From assembly GCA_040757355.1 (NCBI GenBank), contig JBFLWY010000001.1, positions 1 through 64,000 on the forward strand: 64,000 nucleotides of DNA. Reading direction: 5' to 3'. Made by a program: the position numbers and the translations under genes. The notes under the pieces are model-generated. The model had not been told where the DNA came from and searched no databases. It was given only the letters and a program-made list of their open reading frames with translations. Shown piece after piece: positions 8,352-15,880 of this stretch. Source of the stretch: DTYU01 sp040757355. GTDB lineage: Bacteria > Bacillota > Desulfotomaculia > Desulfotomaculales > Ammonificaceae. Position 1 is the first letter of the stretch. The number at the start of each line of letters is the position of its first letter.

Positions 8352-9806
8352 ATGGACCTCTGTTATATGCCGGCGCATGAACTCGGCCGGCTTTTACGGG
8401 AAAGAAAGATTTCGGCGCTGGAACTCACGGACGCTGTTTTCAGCCGCATCGACGCCGTTGAGGATAAAGTCAGGGCATACCTGCTTTTACTGAGGGAGGA
8501 AGCGCGCAGCCAGGCAAGGGCGGTGGACACTGCTCTGGCCGCGGGAGAAGAACTGCCCCCGCTGGCGGGAATTCCCCTGGCGGTCAAGGACAACCTTTGT
8601 ATGAACGGGATTGAAACGACCTGCGCTTCCAAGATCCTCAGGGGTTTCGTGCCGCCTTACGATGCTACAGTAATTGAAAGGCTTAAAACGCAGCGGGCCG
8701 TTTTCACCGGGAAGACGAATATGGACGAGTTCGCGATGGGGTCCTCCACGGAAAACTCCGGCTTTTACACCACCGCGAATCCCTGGGACTTAGAGAGGGT
8801 TCCCGGCGGTTCGAGCGGCGGTTCCGCGGCGGCGGTGGCCGCAGGGGAAGCGGTGACGGCCCTCGGTTCGGATACCGGCGGTTCCATCCGGCAGCCTGCC
8901 GCCTTCTGCGGTGTCGTCGGCATGAAGCCGACTTACGGGCTGGTTTCCCGGTACGGGCTCGTGGCCTTTGCCTCTTCGCTCGACCAGATCGGACCGATCA
9001 CCAGGGACGTTCGCGACTGCGCCCTGCTGCTTAACGCCATCGCCGGTCACGACCCGCGGGATTCCACATCGGCCCCCCAGGAGGTGCCGGATTACACGGA
9101 GTTTCTGGTGCCGGACATAAAGGGTTTTCGGATCGGTATTCCGAAGGAATATGTTGCCGAGGGTATTGCACCGGAGGTGCGGGACGTCCTTGCTAATGCG
9201 GTGCATCTTTTGACCGGTATGGGGGCGGTGGTGGAAGAAACATCGCTGCCCCATGTAAAGTATTCGCTGCCCACCTATTACCTTATCGCGCCGGCGGAGG
9301 CGTCCTCAAACCTGGCGCGTTATGATGGAGTGCGGTACGGCCTGCGGGTTCAGGGGGAGGACGTGGTGGCGATGTACAAGAGTACCCGCAGCCGCGGATT
9401 CGGCCCGGAAGTCAAACGGCGGATCATGCTCGGCACCTACGCGCTCTCCGCCGGATACTACGACGCATATTACTTGAAGGCGCTGAAGGTACGCACGCTC
9501 ATCCGGCGCGACTTCGACGCCGCCTTTGAACGGTTTGACCTGATTCTTTCGCCGACATCTCCCACGCCTGCCTTTAAGATCGGCGAGAAGGCCGACGACC
9601 CGCTGGCAATGTATCTTTCGGACATCTGCACCCTGGCGGTCAACCTGGCGGGCCTACCAGGTCTTTCTATTCCCGGCGGTTTTGCCGGGCACCTGCCGGT
9701 GGGCATCCAGTTGATCGGCCCGCCTTTCACCGAAGGCCGGCTCCTGCGGGTCGCTTACGCCTTCGAGCGGGAAGCCGGCGTTGCCGTGAAGCGGCCTGCG
9801 CTTTAA
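8352..9806 (+). CDS. gatA: Glutamyl-tRNA(Gln) amidotransferase subunit A
   Basis: The amidase subunit, which releases ammonia from glutamine for transamidation. It has 484 residues. The amidase-signature catalytic triad is visible as Lys79 (PLAVKDN), Ser154 (PGGSSGGS) and Ser178 (GSDTGGSIRQPA). The start is ATG 8352 after AGGAGG. A longer frame begins at 8325 without a ribosome site. It is followed 16 bases later by gatB. Confidence 0.97.
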   Translation: MDLCYMPAHELGRLLRERKISALELTDAVFSRIDAVEDKVRAYLLLLREEARSQARAVDTALAAGEELPPLAGIPLAVKDNLCMNGIETTCASKILRGFVPPYDATVIERLKTQRAVFTGKTNMDEFAMGSSTENSGFYTTANPWDLERVPGGSSGGSAAAVAAGEAVTALGSDTGGSIRQPAAFCGVVGMKPTYGLVSRYGLVAFASSLDQIGPITRDVRDCALLLNAIAGHDPRDSTSAPQEVPDYTEFLVPDIKGFRIGIPKEYVAEGIAPEVRDVLANAVHLLTGMGAVVEETSLPHVKYSLPTYYLIAPAEASSNLARYDGVRYGLRVQGEDVVAMYKSTRSRGFGPEVKRRIMLGTYALSAGYYDAYYLKALKVRTLIRRDFDAAFERFDLILSPTSPTPAFKIGEKADDPLAMYLSDICTLAVNLAGLPGLSIPGGFAGHLPVGIQLIGPPFTEGRLLRVAYAFEREAGVAVKRPAL

Positions 9807-9822
9807 AGGAGGGCAAAAGGCT

Positions 9823-11262
9823 ATGGGGACCTATGAATCCGTCATCGGCCTGGAAATCCACGCCGAGCTCAAAACCGAAAGCAAGATATTCTGCACTTCG
9901 AGCGCCCACTTCGGGGGCGACCCGAACGCCCACATCTGCCCGGTTTGTTTGGGTTTACCCGGTGTGCTGCCGGTTTTAAACAGAAAAGTGGTTGAGTACG
10001 CGATCCGCGCGGCGCTGGCGTTGAACTGCGAGGTCGCTCGTTTCTCTAAGTTCGACCGGAAAAACTACTACTACCCCGACCTGCCTAAGAACTACCAGAT
10101 TTCCCAGTACGACCTCCCGCTGGCGCAGCACGGGTTTTTGGAGATCGACACCGAAAACGGCCGCAAGCGAGTCGGCATTACGCGCATACATATGGAAGAG
10201 GACGCCGGCAAACTGGTGCACCAGGGGACGGTGACCACCACCCCATACTCGCTGGTGGATTACAACCGCACCGGCGTTCCGCTCCTGGAAATCGTCTCGG
10301 AACCTGACATGCGTTCACCCGAAGAGGCGCGGGCTTACGCCGAAAAGCTGCGGAGCGTAATTCAGTTTACCGGGATTTCGGACTGCAAGATGGAGGAGGG
10401 CTCCCTCAGGGTCGACGCAAACGTGTCCGTACGCCCCCTCGGGGACAAGGAGTTCGGGGTGAAAACCGAGATCAAGAACGTAAACTCCTTCCGGGCGCTG
10501 CAGCGGGCGCTCGCATACGAGATCGAGCGGCAGATAGCGGTCCTGGAAGAGGGCGGGCGGATCGTCCAGGAGACGCGGACCTGGGACGAGGGGAAGGGAG
10601 TCACTCTGCCGCTCAGGAGCAAGGAGGAGGCGCACGACTACCGGTATTTCCCCGAACCGGACCTCCCCCCGCTGGTGATTACCAGGGAGTGGGTTGAGGA
10701 GATTCAGCGCGACCTGCCGGAACTGCCTGACGTGCGGCGGGAGCGGTACATGAAAGAGTACGGACTCCCGGTTTACGATGCCGGGGTAATGACGGCGACG
10801 AAGGAGATCGGCGACTACTTTGAGGCGTGCGTCGGACTTTACCCGCAGCCGAAGACCGTCAGCAACTGGGTAATGGGGGAACTGGCGCGGCTATTGAACG
10901 CCACAAATACGGAGATTGCGGAATCTCCCGTGAGACCCGAACACCTGGCCGCCCTGTTAAAGCTTATCGACGAAGGGGTAATCAGCGGGAAAATCGCCAA
11001 AACAGTCTTTGAAGAAATGTTCAGGACCGGTAAGGACCCGCAGGCGGTTGTCAAGGAGCAGGGCCTAGTCCAGATCACCGACGAGGCGGAGTTGAAAGCT
11101 GTTATCGACGAAGTAATTACGTCCAATCCAAAGGTAGTAGCCGATTATCGGCAGGGTAAGGACAAGGCCCTCGGCTTTCTGGTGGGCCAGGTCATGAAGG
11201 CGACAAAAGGAAAAGCTAACCCCGCGCTGGTCAACCGCCTCTTGAAGGAGGGCATGAAATAG
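9823..11262 (+). CDS. gatB: Aspartyl/glutamyl-tRNA amidotransferase subunit B
   Basis: A 479-residue GatB, which activates the misacylated aminoacyl-tRNA by phosphorylation. It has the GatB/E catalytic domain (VIGLEIHAELKTESKIFC, CPVCLGLPGVLPVLN, YYPDLPKNYQISQYD). The C-terminal YqeY-like tRNA-binding tail follows and ends NPALVNRLLKEGMK. The ATG follows AAAGGAGGG. It completes gatCAB, so the organism should make Gln-tRNA and/or Asn-tRNA by the indirect route. Confidence 0.97.
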   Translation: MGTYESVIGLEIHAELKTESKIFCTSSAHFGGDPNAHICPVCLGLPGVLPVLNRKVVEYAIRAALALNCEVARFSKFDRKNYYYPDLPKNYQISQYDLPLAQHGFLEIDTENGRKRVGITRIHMEEDAGKLVHQGTVTTTPYSLVDYNRTGVPLLEIVSEPDMRSPEEARAYAEKLRSVIQFTGISDCKMEEGSLRVDANVSVRPLGDKEFGVKTEIKNVNSFRALQRALAYEIERQIAVLEEGGRIVQETRTWDEGKGVTLPLRSKEEAHDYRYFPEPDLPPLVITREWVEEIQRDLPELPDVRRERYMKEYGLPVYDAGVMTATKEIGDYFEACVGLYPQPKTVSNWVMGELARLLNATNTEIAESPVRPEHLAALLKLIDEGVISGKIAKTVFEEMFRTGKDPQAVVKEQGLVQITDEAELKAVIDEVITSNPKVVADYRQGKDKALGFLVGQVMKATKGKANPALVNRLLKEGMK

Positions 11263-11370
11263 AAAAATAGACGGTGAAGGTTGACGCACCTGGACCGGTC
11301 TATTTAAATATTTATTCGCTATAAACCAACGCTGATGTATAGTTAAAATGTAGAATGGCGGGTGTTTTTA

Positions 11371-12504
11371 ATGATTAAGGGGAGAGATATCCGGATCGTT
11401 GATACCACGCTTCGCGACGGCGAGCAGACCGCGGGGGTGGTTTTCGCCAACCGGGAAAAGGTCCGGATCGCAAAGCTCTTGGACGAAATAGGCGTGCACC
11501 AGATCGAAGCCGGCATCCCGGTGATGGGCGGCGACGAGGCCCACGCCATAACGGAAATTTGTCGTTCCGGGCTTAAAGCGAGCATTATGGGGTGGAACCG
11601 CCCGGTAATCAAGGACATCGAGGCCTCGCTGGCTTGCGGGGTGGACGCGGTGGCAATTTCTATTTCCACCTCCGACATCCACATTAAGTACAAACTACAG
11701 ACTTCCCGTGAGTGGGTGCTGGAGAAGATGACAGACGCGGTTGCCTTCGCCAAAAAACACGGGGTTTATATCTCTGTGAACGCGGAGGACGCATCGCGCA
11801 GCGACATGGACTTCCTGCTTGCCTTCGCGCGGGCGGCCAAGGAGGCGGGTGCGGACAGGCTACGCTACTGCGATACAGTGGGCGTACTGGACCCGTTCAC
11901 CACCCACGAAAGAATTAAGGAGATTATCAAAAAGGTCGGCATCTCCGTGGAGATGCACACGCACAACGACTTCGGCATGGCTACGGCCAACGCCCTCGCC
12001 GGGGTGAAAGCCGGTGCTGACTGGATCGGCGTCACCGTATGCGGCCTGGGGGAGCGGGCGGGGAACGCCGCGCTGGAAGAAGTGGTGATGGCACTCAAGC
12101 ATCTTTACGAGGTGGATTTAAACTTTAAAACCGAGATGTTCCGTGAAATAGCCGAGTATGTCTCCCGTGCGGCCCACAGGGAGTTGCCTGCCTGGAAAGC
12201 AATTGTGGGGTCCAACATGTTCGCGCACGAATCGGGTATCCACGCTGACGGGGCGCTGAAAAATCCCAAGACTTACGAGGCTTTCCAGCCGGAGGAGGTA
12301 GGGTTGACCCGCCAGATCGTAGTCGGAAAGCACTCCGGGACAGCAGCGGTCAGGGCGAAGTTTGCGGAGTACGGGATCGTGCTGACCAAGCACCAAGCCG
12401 AGGAACTCCTGCCGGAGATCCGCAGGGCGGCAGTGGACTACAAGCGCCCGCTCTTCGACAAAGAGCTGGTTCACATTTATGAGGATTACTTCGGAAAGAG
12501 GTGA
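11371..12504 (+). CDS. Homocitrate synthase/isopropylmalate synthase-family enzyme, candidate Re-citrate synthase
   Basis: A 377-residue DRE-TIM metallolyase of the NifV/LeuA group that condenses acetyl-CoA with a 2-oxoacid. Visible are DTTLRDGEQTAG, the metal-binding HTHNDFGMATAN and the GLGERAGNAALEEV motif; the C-terminus is short and NifV-like. The start is ATG 11371 after GGCGGGTG. The neighbours encode a LeuCD-type aconitase and an NAD-type isocitrate dehydrogenase. I therefore favour oxaloacetate as substrate (Re-citrate synthase, as in Clostridium kluyveri and Dehalococcoides) over 2-oxoglutarate (homocitrate). Sequence alone does not decide. Confidence 0.75.
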   Translation: MIKGRDIRIVDTTLRDGEQTAGVVFANREKVRIAKLLDEIGVHQIEAGIPVMGGDEAHAITEICRSGLKASIMGWNRPVIKDIEASLACGVDAVAISISTSDIHIKYKLQTSREWVLEKMTDAVAFAKKHGVYISVNAEDASRSDMDFLLAFARAAKEAGADRLRYCDTVGVLDPFTTHERIKEIIKKVGISVEMHTHNDFGMATANALAGVKAGADWIGVTVCGLGERAGNAALEEVVMALKHLYEVDLNFKTEMFREIAEYVSRAAHRELPAWKAIVGSNMFAHESGIHADGALKNPKTYEAFQPEEVGLTRQIVVGKHSGTAAVRAKFAEYGIVLTKHQAEELLPEIRRAAVDYKRPLFDKELVHIYEDYFGKR

Positions 12505-12511
12505 GAGGGTT

Positions 12512-13768
12512 TTGGGGCAGACAATCATTGAAAAGATCCTCTCCCGTGCGAGCAGCAAATCAGCCCAAACAGGCGAGATTGTAGTGGCGAAGGTAGACCA
12601 GGTGATGGCCCAGGACGGCACGGCTCCCCTGGCGATTCAGGCGTTCGAGCGGATAGGGGGAAAGAAGCTTTTTGACCCCCAGCGGGTGAACTTGGTGATA
12701 GACCACAGCGCGCCGAGCCCCTCTGAAGGGGTATCCAACCTGCACAAACTGATGCGTGATTTCGCCAGCGAACAGGGTTGCAGGATTTACGACATCGGCG
12801 ACGGCGTGTGCCATCAGGTGATGTTGGAGAGCGGCCGGATGGGGCCGGGCTGCGTCGTGGTGGGAGCGGACTCGCACACATGCACGTACGGCGCGCTCAA
12901 CGCTTTCTCCACCGGGGTGGGTTCCACCGACCTGGCGGCGGCATTGATTTCCGGGCACATGTGGTTCAAGGTCCCGGAGACGATTAAAATAGTCTGCCAC
13001 GGGACGCTGCCGCCGGGAGTTTACGCCAAAGACCTGATCCTTTACCTTATCGGTGATCTTACCGCAGACGGAGCCACCTATAAGGCGGTGGAATACACCG
13101 GACCGGCGATTGCGGCGCTGTCCCAGGAGGGCCGGTTCACCATTGCGAACATGGCGGTGGAGATGGGTGCCAAGGCCGGTTTGATGGAGGCGGACGAAAA
13201 GACCTTTGCCTGGCTTGCGGCGCACGGCGGCGGTGATTTCACGCCGGTGTCGGCCGATCCGGACGCCGCTTACGCGGCGGTTAAGGAGTACGACGTTGCC
13301 GGCCTCGAGCCGCAGGTGGCCAAGCCCCACCGGGTGGATAACGTGGCGCCGCTCGGCACCGTCGCGGGGCTCAAAGTAGACCAGTGCGTCATCGGTACCT
13401 GCACGAACGGCCGCCTGGAAGACCTACGGGTTGCGGCAGGCATCTTGAACGGAAAAAGGGTACACTCCCGGGTGCGCCTTGTCGTCGCGCCGGCCTCGCG
13501 GCGGATTTTTCTGGAGGCCATGCGCGAGGGCATCCTGGCTGCGCTCGTTGAGGCGGGAGCAGCGGTGGTAACGCCCGGGTGCGGGCCCTGCGTCGGCACC
13601 CACAACGGCGTCCCGGCTGACGGCGAGGTGGTCATCTCAACGGCGAACCGCAACTTTAAAGGGCGGATGGGGAACCGCAACGCGGAAATCTACCTCGCTT
13701 CGCCGGCCGCGGTAGCGGCGGCGGCAGTAGCCGGTGAGATAGTCGACCCGCGCGAATTTGTAAAGTAG
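12512..13768 (+). CDS. Aconitase-family hydro-lyase large subunit (LeuC/HacA type)
   Basis: Large subunit of a two-subunit [4Fe-4S] dehydratase/isomerase. It has 418 residues, the family size. Iron-sulfur ligands are visible as VIGTCTNGR and TPGCGPCVGTHNG; substrate and active-site segments include DHSAPSP and GADSHTCTYGAL. The start chosen is TTG 12512, eight bases after the preceding stop, giving the family N-terminus MGQTIIEKIL. A longer frame from 12479 overlaps the previous gene. Here it probably acts as aconitase or homoaconitase rather than in leucine synthesis, because of the dehydrogenase downstream. Confidence 0.85.
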   Translation: MGQTIIEKILSRASSKSAQTGEIVVAKVDQVMAQDGTAPLAIQAFERIGGKKLFDPQRVNLVIDHSAPSPSEGVSNLHKLMRDFASEQGCRIYDIGDGVCHQVMLESGRMGPGCVVVGADSHTCTYGALNAFSTGVGSTDLAAALISGHMWFKVPETIKIVCHGTLPPGVYAKDLILYLIGDLTADGATYKAVEYTGPAIAALSQEGRFTIANMAVEMGAKAGLMEADEKTFAWLAAHGGGDFTPVSADPDAAYAAVKEYDVAGLEPQVAKPHRVDNVAPLGTVAGLKVDQCVIGTCTNGRLEDLRVAAGILNGKRVHSRVRLVVAPASRRIFLEAMREGILAALVEAGAAVVTPGCGPCVGTHNGVPADGEVVISTANRNFKGRMGNRNAEIYLASPAAVAAAAVAGEIVDPREFVK

Positions 13769-13777
13769 GTGGGACAG

Positions 13778-14275
13778 ATGCGATTACAGGGAAGAGTGCA
13801 CAAGTTTGGTGACGACGTTAACACCGATTACATAATATCCGGCAAGTACAAGTTCAAAACCCTTGACATGAATGAACTGGCGCGCCACGTGATGGAAGAC
13901 CTTGACCCGGACTTTTACCAGAAGGTCCGCCCGGGCGATTTCATCGTGGCGGGAGCCAACTTCGGCTGCGGCTCCTCGCGGGAACAGGCGCCGCTGGCGA
14001 TTAAGCATGCCCGTATCGGCGCCGTACTGGCGAAGTCGTTCGCCCGGATTTTCTTCCGGAACGCCATCAATACCGGGCTGCCGGCTGTCGAGTGCGACAC
14101 CGACAAGATACGACCCGGCGACGAACTGGTGGTCGACCTCGTCACCGGCGTGATCGAGAATCGTACCTCAGGTGTTAAAATCCCTGTTAAACCCCTGCCG
14201 CCGGTGATGCTGAAAATCCTGGCCGACGGGGGTCTTGTTGAACACTTCAAGAAATACGGCGGGTTTAATTTTTAA
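13778..14275 (+). CDS. Aconitase-family hydro-lyase small subunit (LeuD/HacB type)
   Basis: A 165-residue swivelling-domain subunit partnering the large subunit just upstream. It contains DDVNTDYIISGKYKF and the conserved GANFGCGSSREQAP segment. In isopropylmalate isomerases and homoaconitases the loop after the DxI segment (YLRT, YLRM, YLRY types) governs substrate choice. Here it reads KYKFKT, which is none of these. The start is ATG 13778 after AGGTGGG, nine bases past the upstream stop. Confidence 0.85.
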   Translation: MRLQGRVHKFGDDVNTDYIISGKYKFKTLDMNELARHVMEDLDPDFYQKVRPGDFIVAGANFGCGSSREQAPLAIKHARIGAVLAKSFARIFFRNAINTGLPAVECDTDKIRPGDELVVDLVTGVIENRTSGVKIPVKPLPPVMLKILADGGLVEHFKKYGGFNF

Positions 14276-14281
14276 GAATAT

Positions 14282-14752
14282 AGAATATAGGAGATAGAAG
14301 ATAGAAGAAGAACGATGCAAAGGATTGGACAGAAGAGGGGGAATACGTGAAGAAGGGAGTAGCGGCAAAGAGATTTGAAGACCTGATGGTTTGGCAGAAG
14401 GCTCACGAGTTTGTGTTAGCTGTATATAACTTGACGGCGTCTTTTCCAAAGCACGAGGTTTATGGTCTTACAAATCAAATGCGCCGTGCTGCATTTTCTA
14501 TCCCTGCTAACATTGCCGAAGGTTTTAAGAAACGGGGAACGGCCGACAAAGCCCGGTTTATGAACATTGCTCAGGGGTCCGTTGAGGAGTGCCGCTATTA
14601 TCTAATCCTTGCAAAAGACTTGAATTATGGCAATACGGAATTACTAATTAAAGATTTAGAAGAAGTCGGCCGTCTTCTGCAAGCGTATGCCAAAGCCATT
14701 TTGAATAACACCCAACCATAGCTTTTATTCTATCTTCTACATTCTACATTCT
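14282..14752. repeat. 25-base imperfect inverted repeat flanking the four-helix-bundle gene
   Basis: The left arm (14282-14306) and the reverse complement of the right arm (14728-14752) agree at 21 of 25 bases by eye. Each arm is made of short AGATAGAAG/TAGAATGTAG-type words. The arms enclose exactly the small gene between the aconitase subunit and the dehydrogenase, so the insert looks like a mobile cassette. No target duplication was recognised. Confidence 0.6.
14347..14721 (+). CDS. Four-helix-bundle protein (23S rRNA intervening-sequence family)
   Basis: A 124-residue helical protein with the family signature FEDLMVWQKAHEFVLAVYNLT, then QMRRAAFSIPANIAEGF, then VEECRYYLILAKDLNY. Homologues are encoded within intervening sequences of 23S rRNA genes in some bacteria, and elsewhere as free-standing genes. 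Their biochemical role is unclear. The start is GTG 14347 after GAGGGGG. It interrupts an otherwise tight metabolic operon and is bracketed by the inverted repeat described separately, which suggests later insertion. Confidence 0.85.
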   Translation: MKKGVAAKRFEDLMVWQKAHEFVLAVYNLTASFPKHEVYGLTNQMRRAAFSIPANIAEGFKKRGTADKARFMNIAQGSVEECRYYLILAKDLNYGNTELLIKDLEEVGRLLQAYAKAILNNTQP

Positions 14753-14776
14753 ATTTTTTTGCCCCAGGAGGATGAC

Positions 14777-15778
14777 ATGCATAGAATAACACTTATCCCC
14801 GGTGACGGCACCGGCCCCGATATAACCACCGCCGCAAGGCGGGTACTCGAAGCTTCCGGAGCGGATATCGAGTGGGAAATCGTGGAGGCGGGCGAGAAAG
14901 TCATCGGGGAGTACGGCACCCCGCTGCCGGAACACGTTCTCGAATCGATAAAAAGGAACCGCGTGGCGCTCAAGGGGCCGCTCACCACACCGGTGGGGAA
15001 GGGCTTCCGCAGCGTCAACGTCACTTTGCGGCAGGAACTCGACCTGTACGCCTGCCTCCGCCCTGCCAGGACCCTGCCAGGAATCAAAACCCGCTATGAG
15101 AACGTCGACCTTATTGTCGTCCGTGAGAATACCGAAGACCTTTACGCGGGGATTGAGCACAAGGTCGGGAAGAACGCGGCGGAGAGCATCAAAATCATCA
15201 CCCGCGAGGCTTCCGAGCGCGTGGTGCGCTTCGCCTTTGAACTCGCGCGGCGGGAGGGGCGAAAAAAGGTCACAGCCGTGCACAAAGCGAACATCATGAA
15301 ACTCACCGACGGCCTTTTCCTTGACTGCGCGCGGGAGGTGGCCGCCGGCTACCCGGATATCACTTTCGAGGAGATGATCGTCGACGCCATGTGCATGAAG
15401 CTCGTGCAGGCGCCGGAAAACTACGACGTGCTGGTGCTTCCCAACCTTTACGGCGACATTGTTTCCGACCTGGCGGCGGGCCTGGTCGGGGGGCTCGGTG
15501 TGGCACCGGGCGCCAACATCGGCGACGAGATGGCGGTCTTCGAGCCCGTACACGGCAGCGCTCCCAAGTATGCCGGGATGGACAAGGTGAACCCCCTGGC
15601 GACCATCCTTTCGGGAGTCATGATGCTCAGGCACCTGGGGGAGTTTGTAGCGGCGGAACGGGTGATGCGTGGGGTACTCGCTGTCCTGCAGGAGGGGAAA
15701 ACCGTCACTTACGACCTGGGCGGCACCGCCAGAACCAGCGAAATGGCCGGCGCCATAATCCAAGAGATGGGAACATGA
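14777..15778 (+). CDS. NAD-type isocitrate dehydrogenase (isocitrate/isopropylmalate dehydrogenase family)
   Basis: A 333-residue decarboxylating dehydrogenase. The N-terminus has LIPGDGTGPDI. A central block (KGPLTTPVGKGFRSVNVTLR, LYACLRPARTLPG, RENTEDLYAGIEH) matches NAD-dependent isocitrate dehydrogenases better than isopropylmalate or homoisocitrate enzymes. Metal-binding Asp residues lie in DAMCMKLV and GDIVSDLAAGL, and EPVHGSAPKYAG is near the cofactor site. The start is ATG 14777, six bases after AGGAGG. It would convert isocitrate to 2-oxoglutarate and complete a glutamate-forming branch. Confidence 0.85.
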   Translation: MHRITLIPGDGTGPDITTAARRVLEASGADIEWEIVEAGEKVIGEYGTPLPEHVLESIKRNRVALKGPLTTPVGKGFRSVNVTLRQELDLYACLRPARTLPGIKTRYENVDLIVVRENTEDLYAGIEHKVGKNAAESIKIITREASERVVRFAFELARREGRKKVTAVHKANIMKLTDGLFLDCAREVAAGYPDITFEEMIVDAMCMKLVQAPENYDVLVLPNLYGDIVSDLAAGLVGGLGVAPGANIGDEMAVFEPVHGSAPKYAGMDKVNPLATILSGVMMLRHLGEFVAAERVMRGVLAVLQEGKTVTYDLGGTARTSEMAGAIIQEMGT

Positions 15779-15880
15779 ATCTCAATTAAGCATGCCGAGG
15801 TAATTCTTAATAGTCCAGACTGGCATGTCTGGCTCGCTGAGTCTCGAATAGCGCTTGCCTTTCTTTTTCCAATTATACTC

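Noticed and set aside
11371..12504. Nitrogenase-linked nifV
   Set aside because: No nif genes are in the window, and the neighbours form an isocitrate-type pathway; symbol left blank.
12560..13330. 256-codon frame opposite the LeuC-type gene
   Set aside because: Shadow frame; the plus-strand protein has clear iron-sulfur ligands.
14744..15763. 339-codon frame opposite the isocitrate dehydrogenase gene
   Set aside because: Same length and limits as the real gene but no recognisable protein; codon-bias shadow.
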